From: Halomonas sp.
GTDB lineage: Bacteria > Pseudomonadota > Gammaproteobacteria > Pseudomonadales > Halomonadaceae
Length of the DNA: 39,784 nt
Reading direction: 5' to 3'
NCBI RefSeq assembly: GCF_007625055.1
Contig: NZ_VMQS01000017.1
Location: forward strand, 1 to 39,784
The position numbers and the translations under genes were made by a program. Positions 8,359 to 16,836 of the stretch are shown here, piece by piece. The notes beneath the pieces were generated by a model, which made no database searches, was not told the DNA's origin, and saw nothing but the letters and a program-made list of their open reading frames with translations. The number at the start of each line of letters is the position of its first letter. Within the stretch, counting starts at the first letter, position 1.

Positions 8359-8390
8359 TTGAATGACAATTCAAATAAGACCGGTAGAAA
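8359..8390 (+). promoter_or_regulatory. Candidate cox operon promoter with overlapping dyad
   Basis: A perfect dyad TTGAAT-GACA-ATTCAA spans 8359-8374. Overlapping it, ATGACA (8363-8368) and TAGAAA (8385-8390) have a 16-base spacer and could be -35 and -10 boxes for coxB. The match to consensus is moderate, and the dyad would cover the -35 box as a repressor or activator site might. No transcript evidence is available. Confidence 0.35.
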
Positions 8391-8452
8391 ATTCTAACGC
8401 TATCTATTTTGTGGCTGCACTTCCTGACTGATAACAATAAGAGGGGGGATTG

Positions 8453-9598
8453 ATGAGCCGACTTACCTGGGCCGCCCTGGGCGCCGCGTCTCAGCCGTTT
8501 CTAGCGGCTACCGTACAGGCATCATCTATCAATACATCATCCGGTTGGAATATGCCGGCTGGGGTCACCGAGATCAGCCGGGAAGTATTCGGGCTGCATA
8601 TGACCATCTTCTGGATCTGCGTCGCTATTGCCGTCGTGGTCTTCGGCGTCATGTTTTATTCCTTGATTGCCTACCGTAAATCCAAGGGTGCCAGTGCCGC
8701 GCATTTCCATGAAAATACCGCAGTAGAAATACTCTGGACAGCCGTTCCCATGGTGATACTGGTGCTGATGGCCGTGCCAGCAACCGCCACCCTGAAAAAG
8801 ATGTACGACACCTCACAGGCCGATATCGACATCCTGGTGACCGGCTATCAATGGCGTTGGGGCTATGAGTACCTCGAAAACGATGTCGAGTTTTTCAGTA
8901 ACCTGGCCACGCCCAGAGAGCAGATCCATGGATCGCAAGCCAAGGGGGATAACTACCTGGTGGAAGTGGATGAGGCCATGGTGGTGCCCACGGGTCAGAA
9001 AATCCGCCTGTTGCTGACGGCCAATGATGTCATTCATTCCTGGTGGGTGCCTGATCTGGCGGTCAAGAAAGACGCCATCCCCGGCTTTGTCAACGAAACC
9101 TGGTTCGAAGTGGATGAACCCGGGGTTTACCGTGGCCAGTGTGCCGAACTCTGCGGCAGTGGCCACGCCATGATGCCTATTGAGGTACGGGCTGTGACCC
9201 CGGAAGACTACGCCGTCTGGCTGGATAGCAAACGCGATGCCGCCGCCGCTGAAGCGGCAGGTGCCGGGCGTGAATGGTCAATGGATGAGCTGATGGAACG
9301 CGGCGAGGCGACCTACACCACCTACTGCGCTGCCTGCCATCAGCCGGATGGTAAAGGGGTGCCACCGGCGTTCCCCGCTCTGGCTGGCGAAGGCATCTCG
9401 GTTGACCCGGATGCGCTGGAAGACCACAAGAAAATCGTTCTGCACGGCAAGTCGGGTACGGCGATGGCTGCCTTCGGTGAAAACCTGTCACCTTCCGAAA
9501 TTGCGGCAGTCATTACCTACGAGCGTAATGCCTGGGGTAACGATAGCGGTGAACGGGTACAGCCAGCGGAAATTCAGTCAATGCTGGAATCTGAGTAG
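8453..9598 (+). CDS. coxB: Cytochrome c oxidase subunit II with fused cytochrome c domain (caa3 type)
   Basis: This 381-residue protein carries electrons from cytochrome c to subunit I. A signal sequence covers about residues 1-24 and two membrane helices lie at about 48-74 and 93-113. The periplasmic cupredoxin domain binds the CuA centre through His195, Cys230, Glu232 (backbone), Cys234, His238 and Met241 (CAELCGSGHAMM). A linker then leads to a cytochrome c domain with the heme motif C292-A-A-C-H296 and probable distal ligand Met338. The fused heme makes this a caa3-type enzyme rather than plain aa3. A GAGGGGGG ribosome binding site precedes the start; the ATG at 8453 is preferred over the adjacent TTG. 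It is the first gene of the oxidase operon. Confidence 0.96.
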   Translation: MSRLTWAALGAASQPFLAATVQASSINTSSGWNMPAGVTEISREVFGLHMTIFWICVAIAVVVFGVMFYSLIAYRKSKGASAAHFHENTAVEILWTAVPMVILVLMAVPATATLKKMYDTSQADIDILVTGYQWRWGYEYLENDVEFFSNLATPREQIHGSQAKGDNYLVEVDEAMVVPTGQKIRLLLTANDVIHSWWVPDLAVKKDAIPGFVNETWFEVDEPGVYRGQCAELCGSGHAMMPIEVRAVTPEDYAVWLDSKRDAAAAEAAGAGREWSMDELMERGEATYTTYCAACHQPDGKGVPPAFPALAGEGISVDPDALEDHKKIVLHGKSGTAMAAFGENLSPSEIAAVITYERNAWGNDSGERVQPAEIQSMLESE

Positions 9599-9699
9599 CG
9601 TAACGCTGACAACAACAATCATAAACTGCGCTTAATAACGCTCATAACAAGAAATACGGAAAGCGTATAAAAAGAGCGTAAAAACAAGAGGCTAATGTT

Positions 9700-11349
9700 A
9701 TGGCATCGGATACGTCGCAAGCGACCGTGCAGGTGAGCACGAGCGCTGTCGCTCAGGGGGATGGCGCACACGATTCCCACGGGCCGACCGGCATACTGCG
9801 CTGGGTCGTCACCACCAACCATAAAGAAATCGGCTCTCTGTATCTGCTGTTTTCGCTGGCAATGCTGTTTGTCGGCGGCAGTATGGCGCTGGTCATCCGT
9901 ACCGAGCTGTTTCAGCCCGGTCTGCAGTTTATTCAGCCGGAATTCTTTAACCAGATGACCACCATGCATGGCCTGATCATGGTGTTTGGCGCCATCATGC
10001 CCGCCTTTGTCGGCTTGGCAAACTGGATGATTCCGATGCAGATCGGTGCGCCGGATATGGCCTTGCCGCGGCTGAATAACTTCAGTTTCTGGCTACTGCC
10101 GGTGGCATTCGGCATTCTGCTGTCCACCCTGTTCATGGAAGGCGGCGGGCCAAACTTTGGCTGGACCTTCTACGCGCCGCTCTCAACCACCTACGCGCCA
10201 CCTTCCACCAGTTTCTTTATTATGTCGATTCACCTGGCCGGTATCAGCTCGATTCTGGGCGCAATCAATATCATTGCCACCATCTTCAACCTGCGTACGC
10301 CGGGGATGCGCCTGATGGATATGTCGCTGTTTGTCTGGACCTGGCTGATTACCGCCTTTCTGCTGATCGCGGTAATGCCGGTGCTGGCGGGTGTGGTGAC
10401 CATGATGCTGATGGATATCAACTTTGGCACCAGCTTCTTCAATGCCGCCGGAGGGGGCGACCCGGTATTGTTCCAGCACCTTTTCTGGTTCTTTGGGCAC
10501 CCGGAAGTGTACATCATGATACTGCCAGCTTTTGGCATTGTCTCACTGATCGTGCCGACCTTTGCCCGTAAGCGGTTGTTTGGCTATGCCTCCATGGTCT
10601 ACGCCACAGCCGCGATAGCCTTACTGTCTTTCCTGGTGTGGGCGCACCATATGTTTACGGTCGGTATACCGCTGGTGGGGGAGCTGTTTTTCATGTACTC
10701 CACCATGCTGATTGCGGTACCCACTGGGGTGAAAATCTTCAACTGGATTGCCACCCTGTTCAGAGGCTCGATTTCCTTTGAAGTCCCCATGCTGTTTGCC
10801 CTGGGCTTCATTGTGATGTTCACCATTGGTGGCCTGTCGGGCGTCATGCTGGCCATCGTCCCTGCTGACTTCCAGTATCACGATACCTATTTTGTGGTGG
10901 CGCATTTTCACTATGTGCTGGTCCCGGGGGCGCTGTTTGCGATCATGGCAGCCGCCTATTACTGGATGCCCAAGTGGACCGGGTACTACGCCAGTGAAAC
11001 TCTGGGCAAGTGGCATTTCTGGCTGTCGGTGATCGGCGTCAATCTGACCTTCTTCCCCATGCATTTTTCCGGCCTGGCCGGTATGCCGCGGCGCATTCCT
11101 GATTACGCCCTGCAATTTGCCGATTTCAACATGCTTTCTTCAATTGGCGGCTTCCTGTTTGGTTTCTCCCAGCTGATTTTTGTCTGGGTGCTGATCAAGG
11201 CCATACGTGGCAGCGGAGAAAAAGCCCATGCTCACGCCTGGGAAGGGGCGGATGGCCTGGAGTGGACGGTACCCAGCCCGGCACCGCTGCATACCTTTGA
11301 TACACCCCCCCCTTTCGACCCACTGACGGAGTCGCCGAGTCGTCACTAG
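9700..11349 (+). CDS. coxA: Cytochrome c oxidase subunit I (heme-copper oxidase, type A1)
   Basis: This is the 549-residue catalytic core with 12 membrane helices. Heme a is held by His90 and His404, heme a3 by His402 (AHFHYV), and CuB by His267, His316 and His317; Tyr271 should form the His-Tyr crosslink with His267. The D proton channel is present (Asp119 in [12 protein letters not shown], Glu269 in GHPEVY), as is the K channel (Lys345 in PTGVKIF), so it belongs to the A1 class like mitochondrial oxidase. It reduces oxygen to water and pumps protons. The 101-bp gap after coxB is AT-rich and has no clear promoter. AAGAGG eight bases before the ATG supports the start. An acid-poor, Pro-rich tail of about 40 residues ends the protein. 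Confidence 0.97.
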   Translation: MASDTSQATVQVSTSAVAQGDGAHDSHGPTGILRWVVTTNHKEIGSLYLLFSLAMLFVGGSMALVIRTELFQPGLQFIQPEFFNQMTTMHGLIMVFGAIMPAFVGLANWMIPMQIGAPDMALPRLNNFSFWLLPVAFGILLSTLFMEGGGPNFGWTFYAPLSTTYAPPSTSFFIMSIHLAGISSILGAINIIATIFNLRTPGMRLMDMSLFVWTWLITAFLLIAVMPVLAGVVTMMLMDINFGTSFFNAAGGGDPVLFQHLFWFFGHPEVYIMILPAFGIVSLIVPTFARKRLFGYASMVYATAAIALLSFLVWAHHMFTVGIPLVGELFFMYSTMLIAVPTGVKIFNWIATLFRGSISFEVPMLFALGFIVMFTIGGLSGVMLAIVPADFQYHDTYFVVAHFHYVLVPGALFAIMAAAYYWMPKWTGYYASETLGKWHFWLSVIGVNLTFFPMHFSGLAGMPRRIPDYALQFADFNMLSSIGGFLFGFSQLIFVWVLIKAIRGSGEKAHAHAWEGADGLEWTVPSPAPLHTFDTPPPFDPLTESPSRH

Positions 11350-11367
11350 CCGCTTCTGGAGGTTGCC

Positions 11368-11934
11368 ATGAGCACAACACACGCACGTGCCGGGGTCAGG
11401 CGAACCGTGATCAGGACGCTTTGCGTTCTGGTCGGTATGGTGGGCTTTACCCTGGCACTGATACCGCTTTATGACGTCTTTTGTGAAATCACCGGCCTCA
11501 ATGGCAAGACAGCCAACTCGGCCCAGGTAGTCAGCGCCGGTGAGGTGGATGAATCCCGTGAGGTGCGCGTTCAACTGGTCACCCGCACGGGCACTGGGCT
11601 TTCCTGGCAGTTGCAGGCGCTGGACCCTGTGATCACCGTGCATCCCGGAGAAATTTCCCAGGCCATGTTCCGGTTTTCCAATCGGGGCGATATCACCAGT
11701 TCAGGCAAGGCGGTGCCAAGTATCACGCCGTCGGCCGGGGCAGAACACTTCCGCAAGATGGAATGTTTCTGTTTCCAGCAGCAATCGCTGATGGCAGGCG
11801 AGACGCTTGAGTTGCCACTGGTCTTCCAGATTGCCCCGGATCTGCCTGAGCATATTGAAACACTAACGCTGGCCTATTCGCTTTATCCAGGCGATGAAGA
11901 TGAAACGGTCGCACTGGGAGGCGCTTATGACTAG
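11368..11934 (+). CDS. ctaG: Cytochrome c oxidase copper chaperone CtaG/Cox11
   Basis: This is a 188-residue Cox11-family protein that inserts CuB into subunit I. It has one N-terminal membrane helix (about 13-34), then a periplasmic immunoglobulin-like domain with the copper-binding pair Cys133 and Cys135 in ECFCFQQQ and the preceding AVPSITPSAG signature; Cys39 after the helix is the third conserved cysteine. GGAGG stands five bases before the ATG. It follows coxA by 18 bp and overlaps coxC by 8 bp. Confidence 0.94.
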   Translation: MSTTHARAGVRRTVIRTLCVLVGMVGFTLALIPLYDVFCEITGLNGKTANSAQVVSAGEVDESREVRVQLVTRTGTGLSWQLQALDPVITVHPGEISQAMFRFSNRGDITSSGKAVPSITPSAGAEHFRKMECFCFQQQSLMAGETLELPLVFQIAPDLPEHIETLTLAYSLYPGDEDETVALGGAYD

Positions 11935-12784
11935 CCAGTATTATGTTCCCCCCACCAGTAAGTGGCCGATCATTGCCGTGGTAGTGACAGGCAGTACCGC
12001 CATTGGTGCCGGTTCCCTGATGAGCTATGGCACTGGCCTGCCGTTTTTGGTGGTAGGGCTGGTGGGGGTTGCTCTGGTGATGGCGGGCTGGTTCAGGGAT
12101 GTGGTCAATGAATCCATGGGTGGGCTATATGATAGCCAGATGGATCGCTCCTTCCGCCAGGGAATGGCCTGGTTCATCTTCTCGGAAGTGATGTTCTTTG
12201 CGGCCTTTTTCGGGGCGCTTTTCTATGTACGGGTATTTGCCGTGCCCTGGCTGGATGGTGAGGGCGCCAAGGGCGTTACTGCGCTGCTGTGGCCGGAGTT
12301 CACCGCCAGCTGGCCCTTGATGGATACCCCGGACCCCAGCGTTGGCGGGCCGTGGGAAGTCGTCAACCCGTGGAAGTTACCGCTGATCAATACCCTGATC
12401 CTGGTGACCTCCAGTGTAACCCTGACCATTGCCCACCATGCGCTGAAAGCGGATGACAGGCCCAAACTGCGCCAGTGGCTGATCGTTACCTTGCTGTTGG
12501 GGCTGGTGTTTCTGGTGGTTCAGGGCGTTGAGTATGTGGAAGCCTGGAACCATCTGGGCCTGACGCTGCAAGCGGGTATCTACGGCTCGACCTTTTTCAT
12601 GCTGACAGGGTTTCATGGTCTGCATGTCACCATTGGTGCCATTGTGCTGGCGGTGCTGCTGGTCCGCGTGCTGAAAGGCCATTTCAGTGCGGACAACCAC
12701 TTTGCCTTCGAAGCGGGTGCCTGGTACTGGCACTTTGTGGATGTGGTCTGGATTGGTCTGTTTCTGTTTGTTTATGTTTTCTGA
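11927..12784 (+). CDS. coxC: Cytochrome c oxidase subunit III
   Basis: This 285-residue polytopic membrane protein has about seven helices and subunit III signatures WFIFSEVMFFAAFF (about 79-92), the ILVTSSVTLTIAHH region, QGVEYVEA and GFHGLHVTIGA (about 225-235), and ends with the WYWHFVDVVWIGLF helix. It stabilises the oxidase and proton uptake. The true start is the ATG at 11927 inside the end of ctaG: GGAGG lies five bases upstream, and the longer open frame upstream has no site. The gene's stop codon (12782-12784) lies inside a 14-bp tandem repeat. Confidence 0.95.
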   Translation: MTSQYYVPPTSKWPIIAVVVTGSTAIGAGSLMSYGTGLPFLVVGLVGVALVMAGWFRDVVNESMGGLYDSQMDRSFRQGMAWFIFSEVMFFAAFFGALFYVRVFAVPWLDGEGAKGVTALLWPEFTASWPLMDTPDPSVGGPWEVVNPWKLPLINTLILVTSSVTLTIAHHALKADDRPKLRQWLIVTLLLGLVFLVVQGVEYVEAWNHLGLTLQAGIYGSTFFMLTGFHGLHVTIGAIVLAVLLVRVLKGHFSADNHFAFEAGAWYWHFVDVVWIGLFLFVYVF

Positions 12785-12828
12785 AATAGGTTTTCTGAGA
12801 TCGGCTTTCTGAGATCGGTTTTCTAATG
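12775..12828 (+). repeat. 14-bp tandem repeat over the coxC stop codon
   Basis: Four consecutive units of about 14 bp (consensus GGTTTTCTGAGATC) run from 12775 to 12828. Unit 1 (12775-12788) is degenerate and contains the coxC stop. Units 2 (12789-12802) and 3 (12803-12816) differ by one base. Unit 4 is partial. They lie between the convergent ends of coxC and the DUF2909 gene, and no terminator hairpin is seen here. Confidence 0.75.
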
Positions 12829-12836
12829 CCGCGCGC

Positions 12837-13025
12837 CTAGCTGAGCTGGCCCTGGGAAAACCCATAGATCAACAGCAGCATCAGCACCACGGCCAGGGTG
12901 ATGCGCAGTTTCAGAGAGGTCAGGGTGCGTCTGGAACGTGAGGGGTCCTTGAGCAGAAAACCGGCGCCGGCTGCCAGGCTGGCCAGCATGGCAATAAAGG
13001 TAAGGGCAATCAGGAGCTTTAGCAT
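12837..13025 (-). CDS. DUF2909 twin transmembrane protein
   Basis: This is a 62-residue protein with two membrane helices (about 3-24 and 40-56) joined by a basic loop (KDPSRSRRT), matching the DUF2909 twin-transmembrane family. Its role is unknown, but it is placed in or next to oxidase assembly operons, often on the opposite strand between coxC and SURF1, as here. GGAG stands six bases before the ATG. Remarkably its start codon shares two bases with the SURF1 start on the other strand (CATG at 13023-13026), so its upstream region, including its ribosome binding site, lies wholly inside SURF1. A longer open frame to 13169 exists but has no better start. Confidence 0.85.
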   Translation of the reverse strand: MLKLLIALTFIAMLASLAAGAGFLLKDPSRSRRTLTSLKLRITLAVVLMLLLIYGFSQGQLS

Positions 13026-13791
13026 GTTCAACTCCACAGCGCTGAAGCGCAGAGGTGGTAAGGCATTCAGTCGACCAAATAACCGCCGCCAGGTCAAACG
13101 CCTTGTCAGCCTGACATGCTGGTGGATGCTATGGGTGAGCCTGACGCTGGCGGGGTTATTGCTGGCCAATTGGCAGTGGCAGCGGGCCGCAGAGAAAACC
13201 CAGTTGATCGCTCAGCAAGCCGCTACTGACAGGCTGCACAACCCTCAGGAGGCCCCCGCCAATCTGGCCAAGGTAACGCTCTCTGGCCGTTTTCTGGGCG
13301 AACAGACCCTATGGCTGGATAACCGGGTGCTGGAGGGGCAGGTCGGGGTTGCGGTGCTGACGCCCTTCGTGGCGGATAGCGGCCACTGGTGGCTTGTACA
13401 GCGTGGTTTTATGCCCACAGTCGTCGATCGCAGCGTCGAGCCGGAGGTCAGCACGCCGCAGGGGCCACAGGAAATCAGCGGTGTCTGGCAGCAACTTCAG
13501 ACAGGCAACCTGGTATTGGGAGACAACCGCGAAGGTAACCGCCTGCAGTCAATTACGCTAGATCCCTGGCAAACGCTGACGCAACCGCATTTTCAGGGCG
13601 TGCTGCACCAGAATGCCGGCGAGGGCAAGCTGACCAGTTGGTGGAAGCCCAGCCAGATGCCTCCCGAGCGGCACATCGGCTATGCCGTTCAATGGCTATT
13701 GCTGGCGCTGTTGGCACTGGTGATGGGCGTAGCCGGACACCGGGTGCTTTATCAAGACAAGCGTCATAACCGTCGAGGAGAGACAGTATGA
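13024..13791 (+). CDS. SURF1 family cytochrome oxidase assembly protein
   Basis: This is a 255-residue SURF1 (Shy1) homologue that helps heme A reach subunit I. It has an N-terminal membrane helix (about 33-53, followed by the family motif ANWQWQRAAEK), a periplasmic domain with TLWLDNRVLEGQVGV and WWLVQRGFMP, and a C-terminal helix near residues 219-237. The ATG at 13024 has a perfect AGGAG seven bases upstream and gives the usual family length; the open frame upstream to 12898 runs antisense through the DUF2909 gene and lacks support. Its mRNA leader is therefore complementary to the DUF2909 message. It overlaps the next gene by ATGA. Confidence 0.9.
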   Translation: MFNSTALKRRGGKAFSRPNNRRQVKRLVSLTCWWMLWVSLTLAGLLLANWQWQRAAEKTQLIAQQAATDRLHNPQEAPANLAKVTLSGRFLGEQTLWLDNRVLEGQVGVAVLTPFVADSGHWWLVQRGFMPTVVDRSVEPEVSTPQGPQEISGVWQQLQTGNLVLGDNREGNRLQSITLDPWQTLTQPHFQGVLHQNAGEGKLTSWWKPSQMPPERHIGYAVQWLLLALLALVMGVAGHRVLYQDKRHNRRGETV

Positions 13792-14288
13792 AAGCCAAGC
13801 TGCAGCTTATTGTACTGATCGTGGTGCTGGGCGCGCCCGTGCCGGTGGCCTGGGCGATGCTGCACTGGCAGGTCGGTATTCCGCAGACGGATGTCGCCCG
13901 GGGGGAGCTGGATCATCAGCTGCCGCCCTTGAACCAGTGGCCGCTGGAATGGCAGGCCAGTAATGAGCGCTGGTCACTGGTGTGGAGCGCACCGCAAGCC
14001 TGTGCCACCGACTGCCAGGCCCAGGCGGATCAATGGTGGCGCATGCACAGGGCATTGGGGCGCAAGGCCGCCAGGGTAGAGCGTCTGCGCCTGAGTGAAC
14101 AGCAACAGAAGGTGTTGCCGGGAGAGGCCAACCTGCAATGGCAAGGCAGCCCGCCAATATGGGTGGAGGACTTTCAGGTCTGGCTGGTCGACCCTCAGGG
14201 CATCGTAGTGACCCGCTATGCGGCGCTCCCTGATATAGAGGATGTGCATCAGGATCTGGCGCGTTTGCTGAAACGCAATCCGGAGTAA
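13788..14288 (+). CDS. Cox-operon membrane-anchored protein of unknown function
   Basis: This 166-residue protein has one N-terminal membrane helix (about 5-23) and a periplasmic domain rich in Trp and Gln. Two cysteines (in the ACATDCQAQ segment, about residues 62 and 66, spaced C-x3-C) and a closing VWLVDPQGIVVTRYAALPD stretch recall the end of SCO/thioredoxin-fold proteins, but the usual SCO metal motif CxxxCP is not seen. It is likely the PA0111-type gene found between SURF1 and ctaA in pseudomonads. Translation is coupled to SURF1 by an ATGA overlap. A role in oxidase assembly is inferred from position only. Confidence 0.75.
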   Translation: MKAKLQLIVLIVVLGAPVPVAWAMLHWQVGIPQTDVARGELDHQLPPLNQWPLEWQASNERWSLVWSAPQACATDCQAQADQWWRMHRALGRKAARVERLRLSEQQQKVLPGEANLQWQGSPPIWVEDFQVWLVDPQGIVVTRYAALPDIEDVHQDLARLLKRNPE

Positions 14289-14334
14289 CCGGCCGGAACA
14301 CGATATACCCGGATAACAATAACAAGGGGTCGCT

Positions 14335-15393
14335 ATGATGATAGCTGACAGCAATCTTCAGGAACGTGATCGCCATGCTGTTCAACGTGCCTTGCGGCTG
14401 GCTTGGCTTGGCGTAGGTTTTACCTTTGTGGTCATTCTGGTAGGTGTCTGGACGCGCCTGGTAGATGCCGGGCTGGGCTGCCCGGACTGGCCCGGCTGCT
14501 ATGGTGCGCTTGTGGTGCCGGATGCCGAGCGTGCCGCCGGGTTCGCACCGGATGCGCCTTTGGATGCCTTCAAGGCCTGGGTTGAAATGTTCCACCGCTA
14601 TATTGCCTCCGGCCTGGGGCTGGTAGGCCTGGCGCTGGCCTGGCTGGGGTGGCGCAATCGGCATATCCCCGGCTATCCGCTGCTGGCAAGCTTTGTATTG
14701 CTTGGCCTTATCTGCCTGCAGGGGGCTTTTGGCGCCTGGACGGTCACCCTGCAACTCTGGCCTCAGGTGGTCACCCTGCACCTGATGGGCGGCTTTAGCG
14801 TCCTGGCCACTTTTTTCTGGTTGTATCGGCGTCTTAAGGCTTGCCGCGATGGCGGTCAGCCCAACGTGAAGTTGCCCGGCCTCTGGTGGTTGGTGGTGCT
14901 CTTGCTGGCCTTGCAGGTGGCGCTGGGTGGCTGGACATCCAGCAATTATGCCGGCGTGGCCTGCAGCGGGTTTCCTACCTGTAACTATCAGTGGTGGCCT
15001 GAGAATATGGATTTCAATGAAGGCTTCCACCTGACTCAGGAGGTCGGCCCCAATTATCTGTACGGCCAACTGCATGCCGGGGCACGCACCGCCATTCATT
15101 ACACGCATCGCCTTGGGGCGCTGCTGCTGGGGGTAGGGCTTCTGGTGCTGGCACTGCGTTATAGAAACCACGCCCAGGCCCGCCACTGGCTGAGCGTGGC
15201 ACTAGGCGCCTATCTGCTGCAGGTCTCACTGGGCATCATTCTGGTGTTGAATGCCCTGCCGCTCTCGGTCGCGCTGTTGCACACCGCCGGCGCGGCCGTG
15301 CTGATGCTACTGCTGCTGCATAGCGGCTGGGCGCTCGGCAACCGTCAATCCACACCGCAGGTCTTTGCTGACAGGAAGGTGGTTCATGCGTAA
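14335..15393 (+). CDS. ctaA: Heme A synthase (COX15/CtaA)
   Basis: This is a 352-residue protein with eight membrane helices that oxidises the methyl group of heme O to the formyl of heme A. The four heme-ligand histidines are visible in two helix pairs: His87 (EMFHRYIASG), His149 (VTLHLMGGFS), His258 (HYTHRLGALL) and His316 (LLHTAGAA). The cysteine pairs Cys49/Cys55 and Cys210/Cys216 of extracytoplasmic loops are kept. AAGGGG precedes the ATG. Its end overlaps ctaB by 8 bp. Confidence 0.94.
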   Translation: MMIADSNLQERDRHAVQRALRLAWLGVGFTFVVILVGVWTRLVDAGLGCPDWPGCYGALVVPDAERAAGFAPDAPLDAFKAWVEMFHRYIASGLGLVGLALAWLGWRNRHIPGYPLLASFVLLGLICLQGAFGAWTVTLQLWPQVVTLHLMGGFSVLATFFWLYRRLKACRDGGQPNVKLPGLWWLVVLLLALQVALGGWTSSNYAGVACSGFPTCNYQWWPENMDFNEGFHLTQEVGPNYLYGQLHAGARTAIHYTHRLGALLLGVGLLVLALRYRNHAQARHWLSVALGAYLLQVSLGIILVLNALPLSVALLHTAGAAVLMLLLLHSGWALGNRQSTPQVFADRKVVHA

Positions 15394-16306
15394 TACAGGA
15401 CTGGTAATAGACTCAAAGCAGGAACTGGCAGCGTACTTAACCCTGGCCAGAGACTATTTTGAACTGGGTAAGCCTCGTGTGGTGTTGGTCATGCTGGTGT
15501 GTGCCGCCGTTGGCATGGCGCTGGCCGTGCCGGGGCTGCCGGATATCTGGCTGGCCATGACCGGGCTTACGGGGATTGGCCTGGCGGCAATGGGCGCGGC
15601 GGCTTTCAATCACCTGTTGGATCGGCGGCTGGACAAGCTGATGCTTAGAACCTCCCGGCGACCTGTGGCAGAGGGCCGGATTGGCGACTGGCAGGCGGCA
15701 GCCTATGCCTGTTTATTGTCATTAGCGGGCCTGGGGCTGTTGTGGAGTGAAGTCAATCCGCTGACCGCCATACTGACCGCATCAGCACTCTTGGGCTACG
15801 CGGTGATATACACCGCTTTTCTGAAACACGCCACGCCGCAGAACATCACCATTGGCGGGCTGGCCGGGGCCTCACCACCCCTGCTGGGCTGGACGGCGAT
15901 GACCGGCCAGCCAAGCCCGGATGCCTTGCTGCTGGTGCTGATCATCTTTGCCTGGACGCCGCCACATTTCTGGGCATTGGCTATCCACAAGCGTGAAGAA
16001 TACGCCGCTGCCGGTGTGCCGATGCTGCCGGTCACTCACGGTAACCGTTTCACCCGCCTGCAGCTTTGGCTGTATGGCTGGTTGACGGTGGCCGCCACGC
16101 TTTTGCCCTTTGCAACGGGCATGAGCGGCTGGGTCTATCTGCTGGGTGTCATTGGGCTCAACGGTCGGTTCATGTACTGGAACTGGAAAGTCTGGCGCGG
16201 CGATGACCCCAAGGCACCGCTGGCCGCCTTCTGGTTTTCCATCCGCTACATCATGTATCTGTTTGGCTGGCTGCTGCTGGACCATTATCTGGCCCTGATG
16301 GGCTAA
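15386..16306 (+). CDS. ctaB: Protoheme IX farnesyltransferase (heme O synthase, COX10/CtaB)
   Basis: This is a 306-residue UbiA-family prenyltransferase with about nine membrane helices that adds the farnesyl tail to heme B. The Asp-rich site N75-x3-D79-x3-D83 (NHLLDRRLD) followed by TSRRPVAEG, and the second cytoplasmic loop KREEYAAAGVPMLPV, are typical. The ATG at 15386 has AGGAAGG upstream within the end of ctaA; a TTG at 15365 is the only other start in the longer frame. Its product is the substrate of the upstream ctaA enzyme. Confidence 0.95.
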   Translation: MRNTGLVIDSKQELAAYLTLARDYFELGKPRVVLVMLVCAAVGMALAVPGLPDIWLAMTGLTGIGLAAMGAAAFNHLLDRRLDKLMLRTSRRPVAEGRIGDWQAAAYACLLSLAGLGLLWSEVNPLTAILTASALLGYAVIYTAFLKHATPQNITIGGLAGASPPLLGWTAMTGQPSPDALLLVLIIFAWTPPHFWALAIHKREEYAAAGVPMLPVTHGNRFTRLQLWLYGWLTVAATLLPFATGMSGWVYLLGVIGLNGRFMYWNWKVWRGDDPKAPLAAFWFSIRYIMYLFGWLLLDHYLALMG

Positions 16307-16317
16307 GGAAACACCTC

Positions 16318-16812
16318 ATGAGGCGCTCATCCATCGCTATTGTTATCGCCGCACTGCTGGTATTGGCTGGCGCTGCCGGGTGGGGTGCCCACTATTTCAA
16401 ACCGGCCCCTCGCCTGCCGGATTCGCTGACGCTCACCCGCCTGGATGGCCAGACGGTCAATCTGAAAGATTTTCAGGGCCAGCCACTGGTGATCAACTTC
16501 TGGGCAAGCTGGTGCACCTTTTGCCGCCGTGAAATGCCGATGCTCGAAAAGTATGCACAATATGACGGCCTGACCATGGTGTTGATCAATCAGGGCGATA
16601 CGCTCCAAGCCATCACCGATTACATGCAAGGCACCCAGGTCCGCTTTGAACATAGCCTGCTGGACCCTGTCTATACCGCCCAGCAGGCCTTGCAAGTGCG
16701 CGGCGTTCCGACCACTCTCTTCTATGACGCCGACGGTCGTCTGGTTGATCAGCACGCCGGTGAGCTGGGTGATAGTCATCTGGCACGCTTTGTGCAAAAC
16801 CATCTTGAATAA
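16318..16812 (+). CDS. TlpA-like membrane-anchored thioredoxin
   Basis: This is a 164-residue periplasmic thioredoxin-fold protein with an N-terminal signal anchor (about 5-24), the active site WASWC66-T-F-C69 and a cis-proline in RGVPTT. TlpA proteins act as reductases; in Bradyrhizobium TlpA reduces the CuA cysteines of CoxB and the chaperone ScoI. Here it is the last gene of the oxidase group, 11 bp after ctaB, in the place where related operons often carry an SCO gene, so reducing the CuA site is a sensible role. AAGGAA stands before the ATG. A ResA/CcmG-like role in cytochrome c maturation is the alternative. Confidence 0.85.
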   Translation: MRRSSIAIVIAALLVLAGAAGWGAHYFKPAPRLPDSLTLTRLDGQTVNLKDFQGQPLVINFWASWCTFCRREMPMLEKYAQYDGLTMVLINQGDTLQAITDYMQGTQVRFEHSLLDPVYTAQQALQVRGVPTTLFYDADGRLVDQHAGELGDSHLARFVQNHLE

Positions 16813-16836
16813 ACATTCCATCGATAAGGCCACCTC

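Noticed and set aside
13807-15186. 459-codon minus-strand open frame across the unknown cox-operon gene and ctaA
   Set aside because: It covers two real genes on the other strand and reads as Gln/Pro/His-rich noise without domains.
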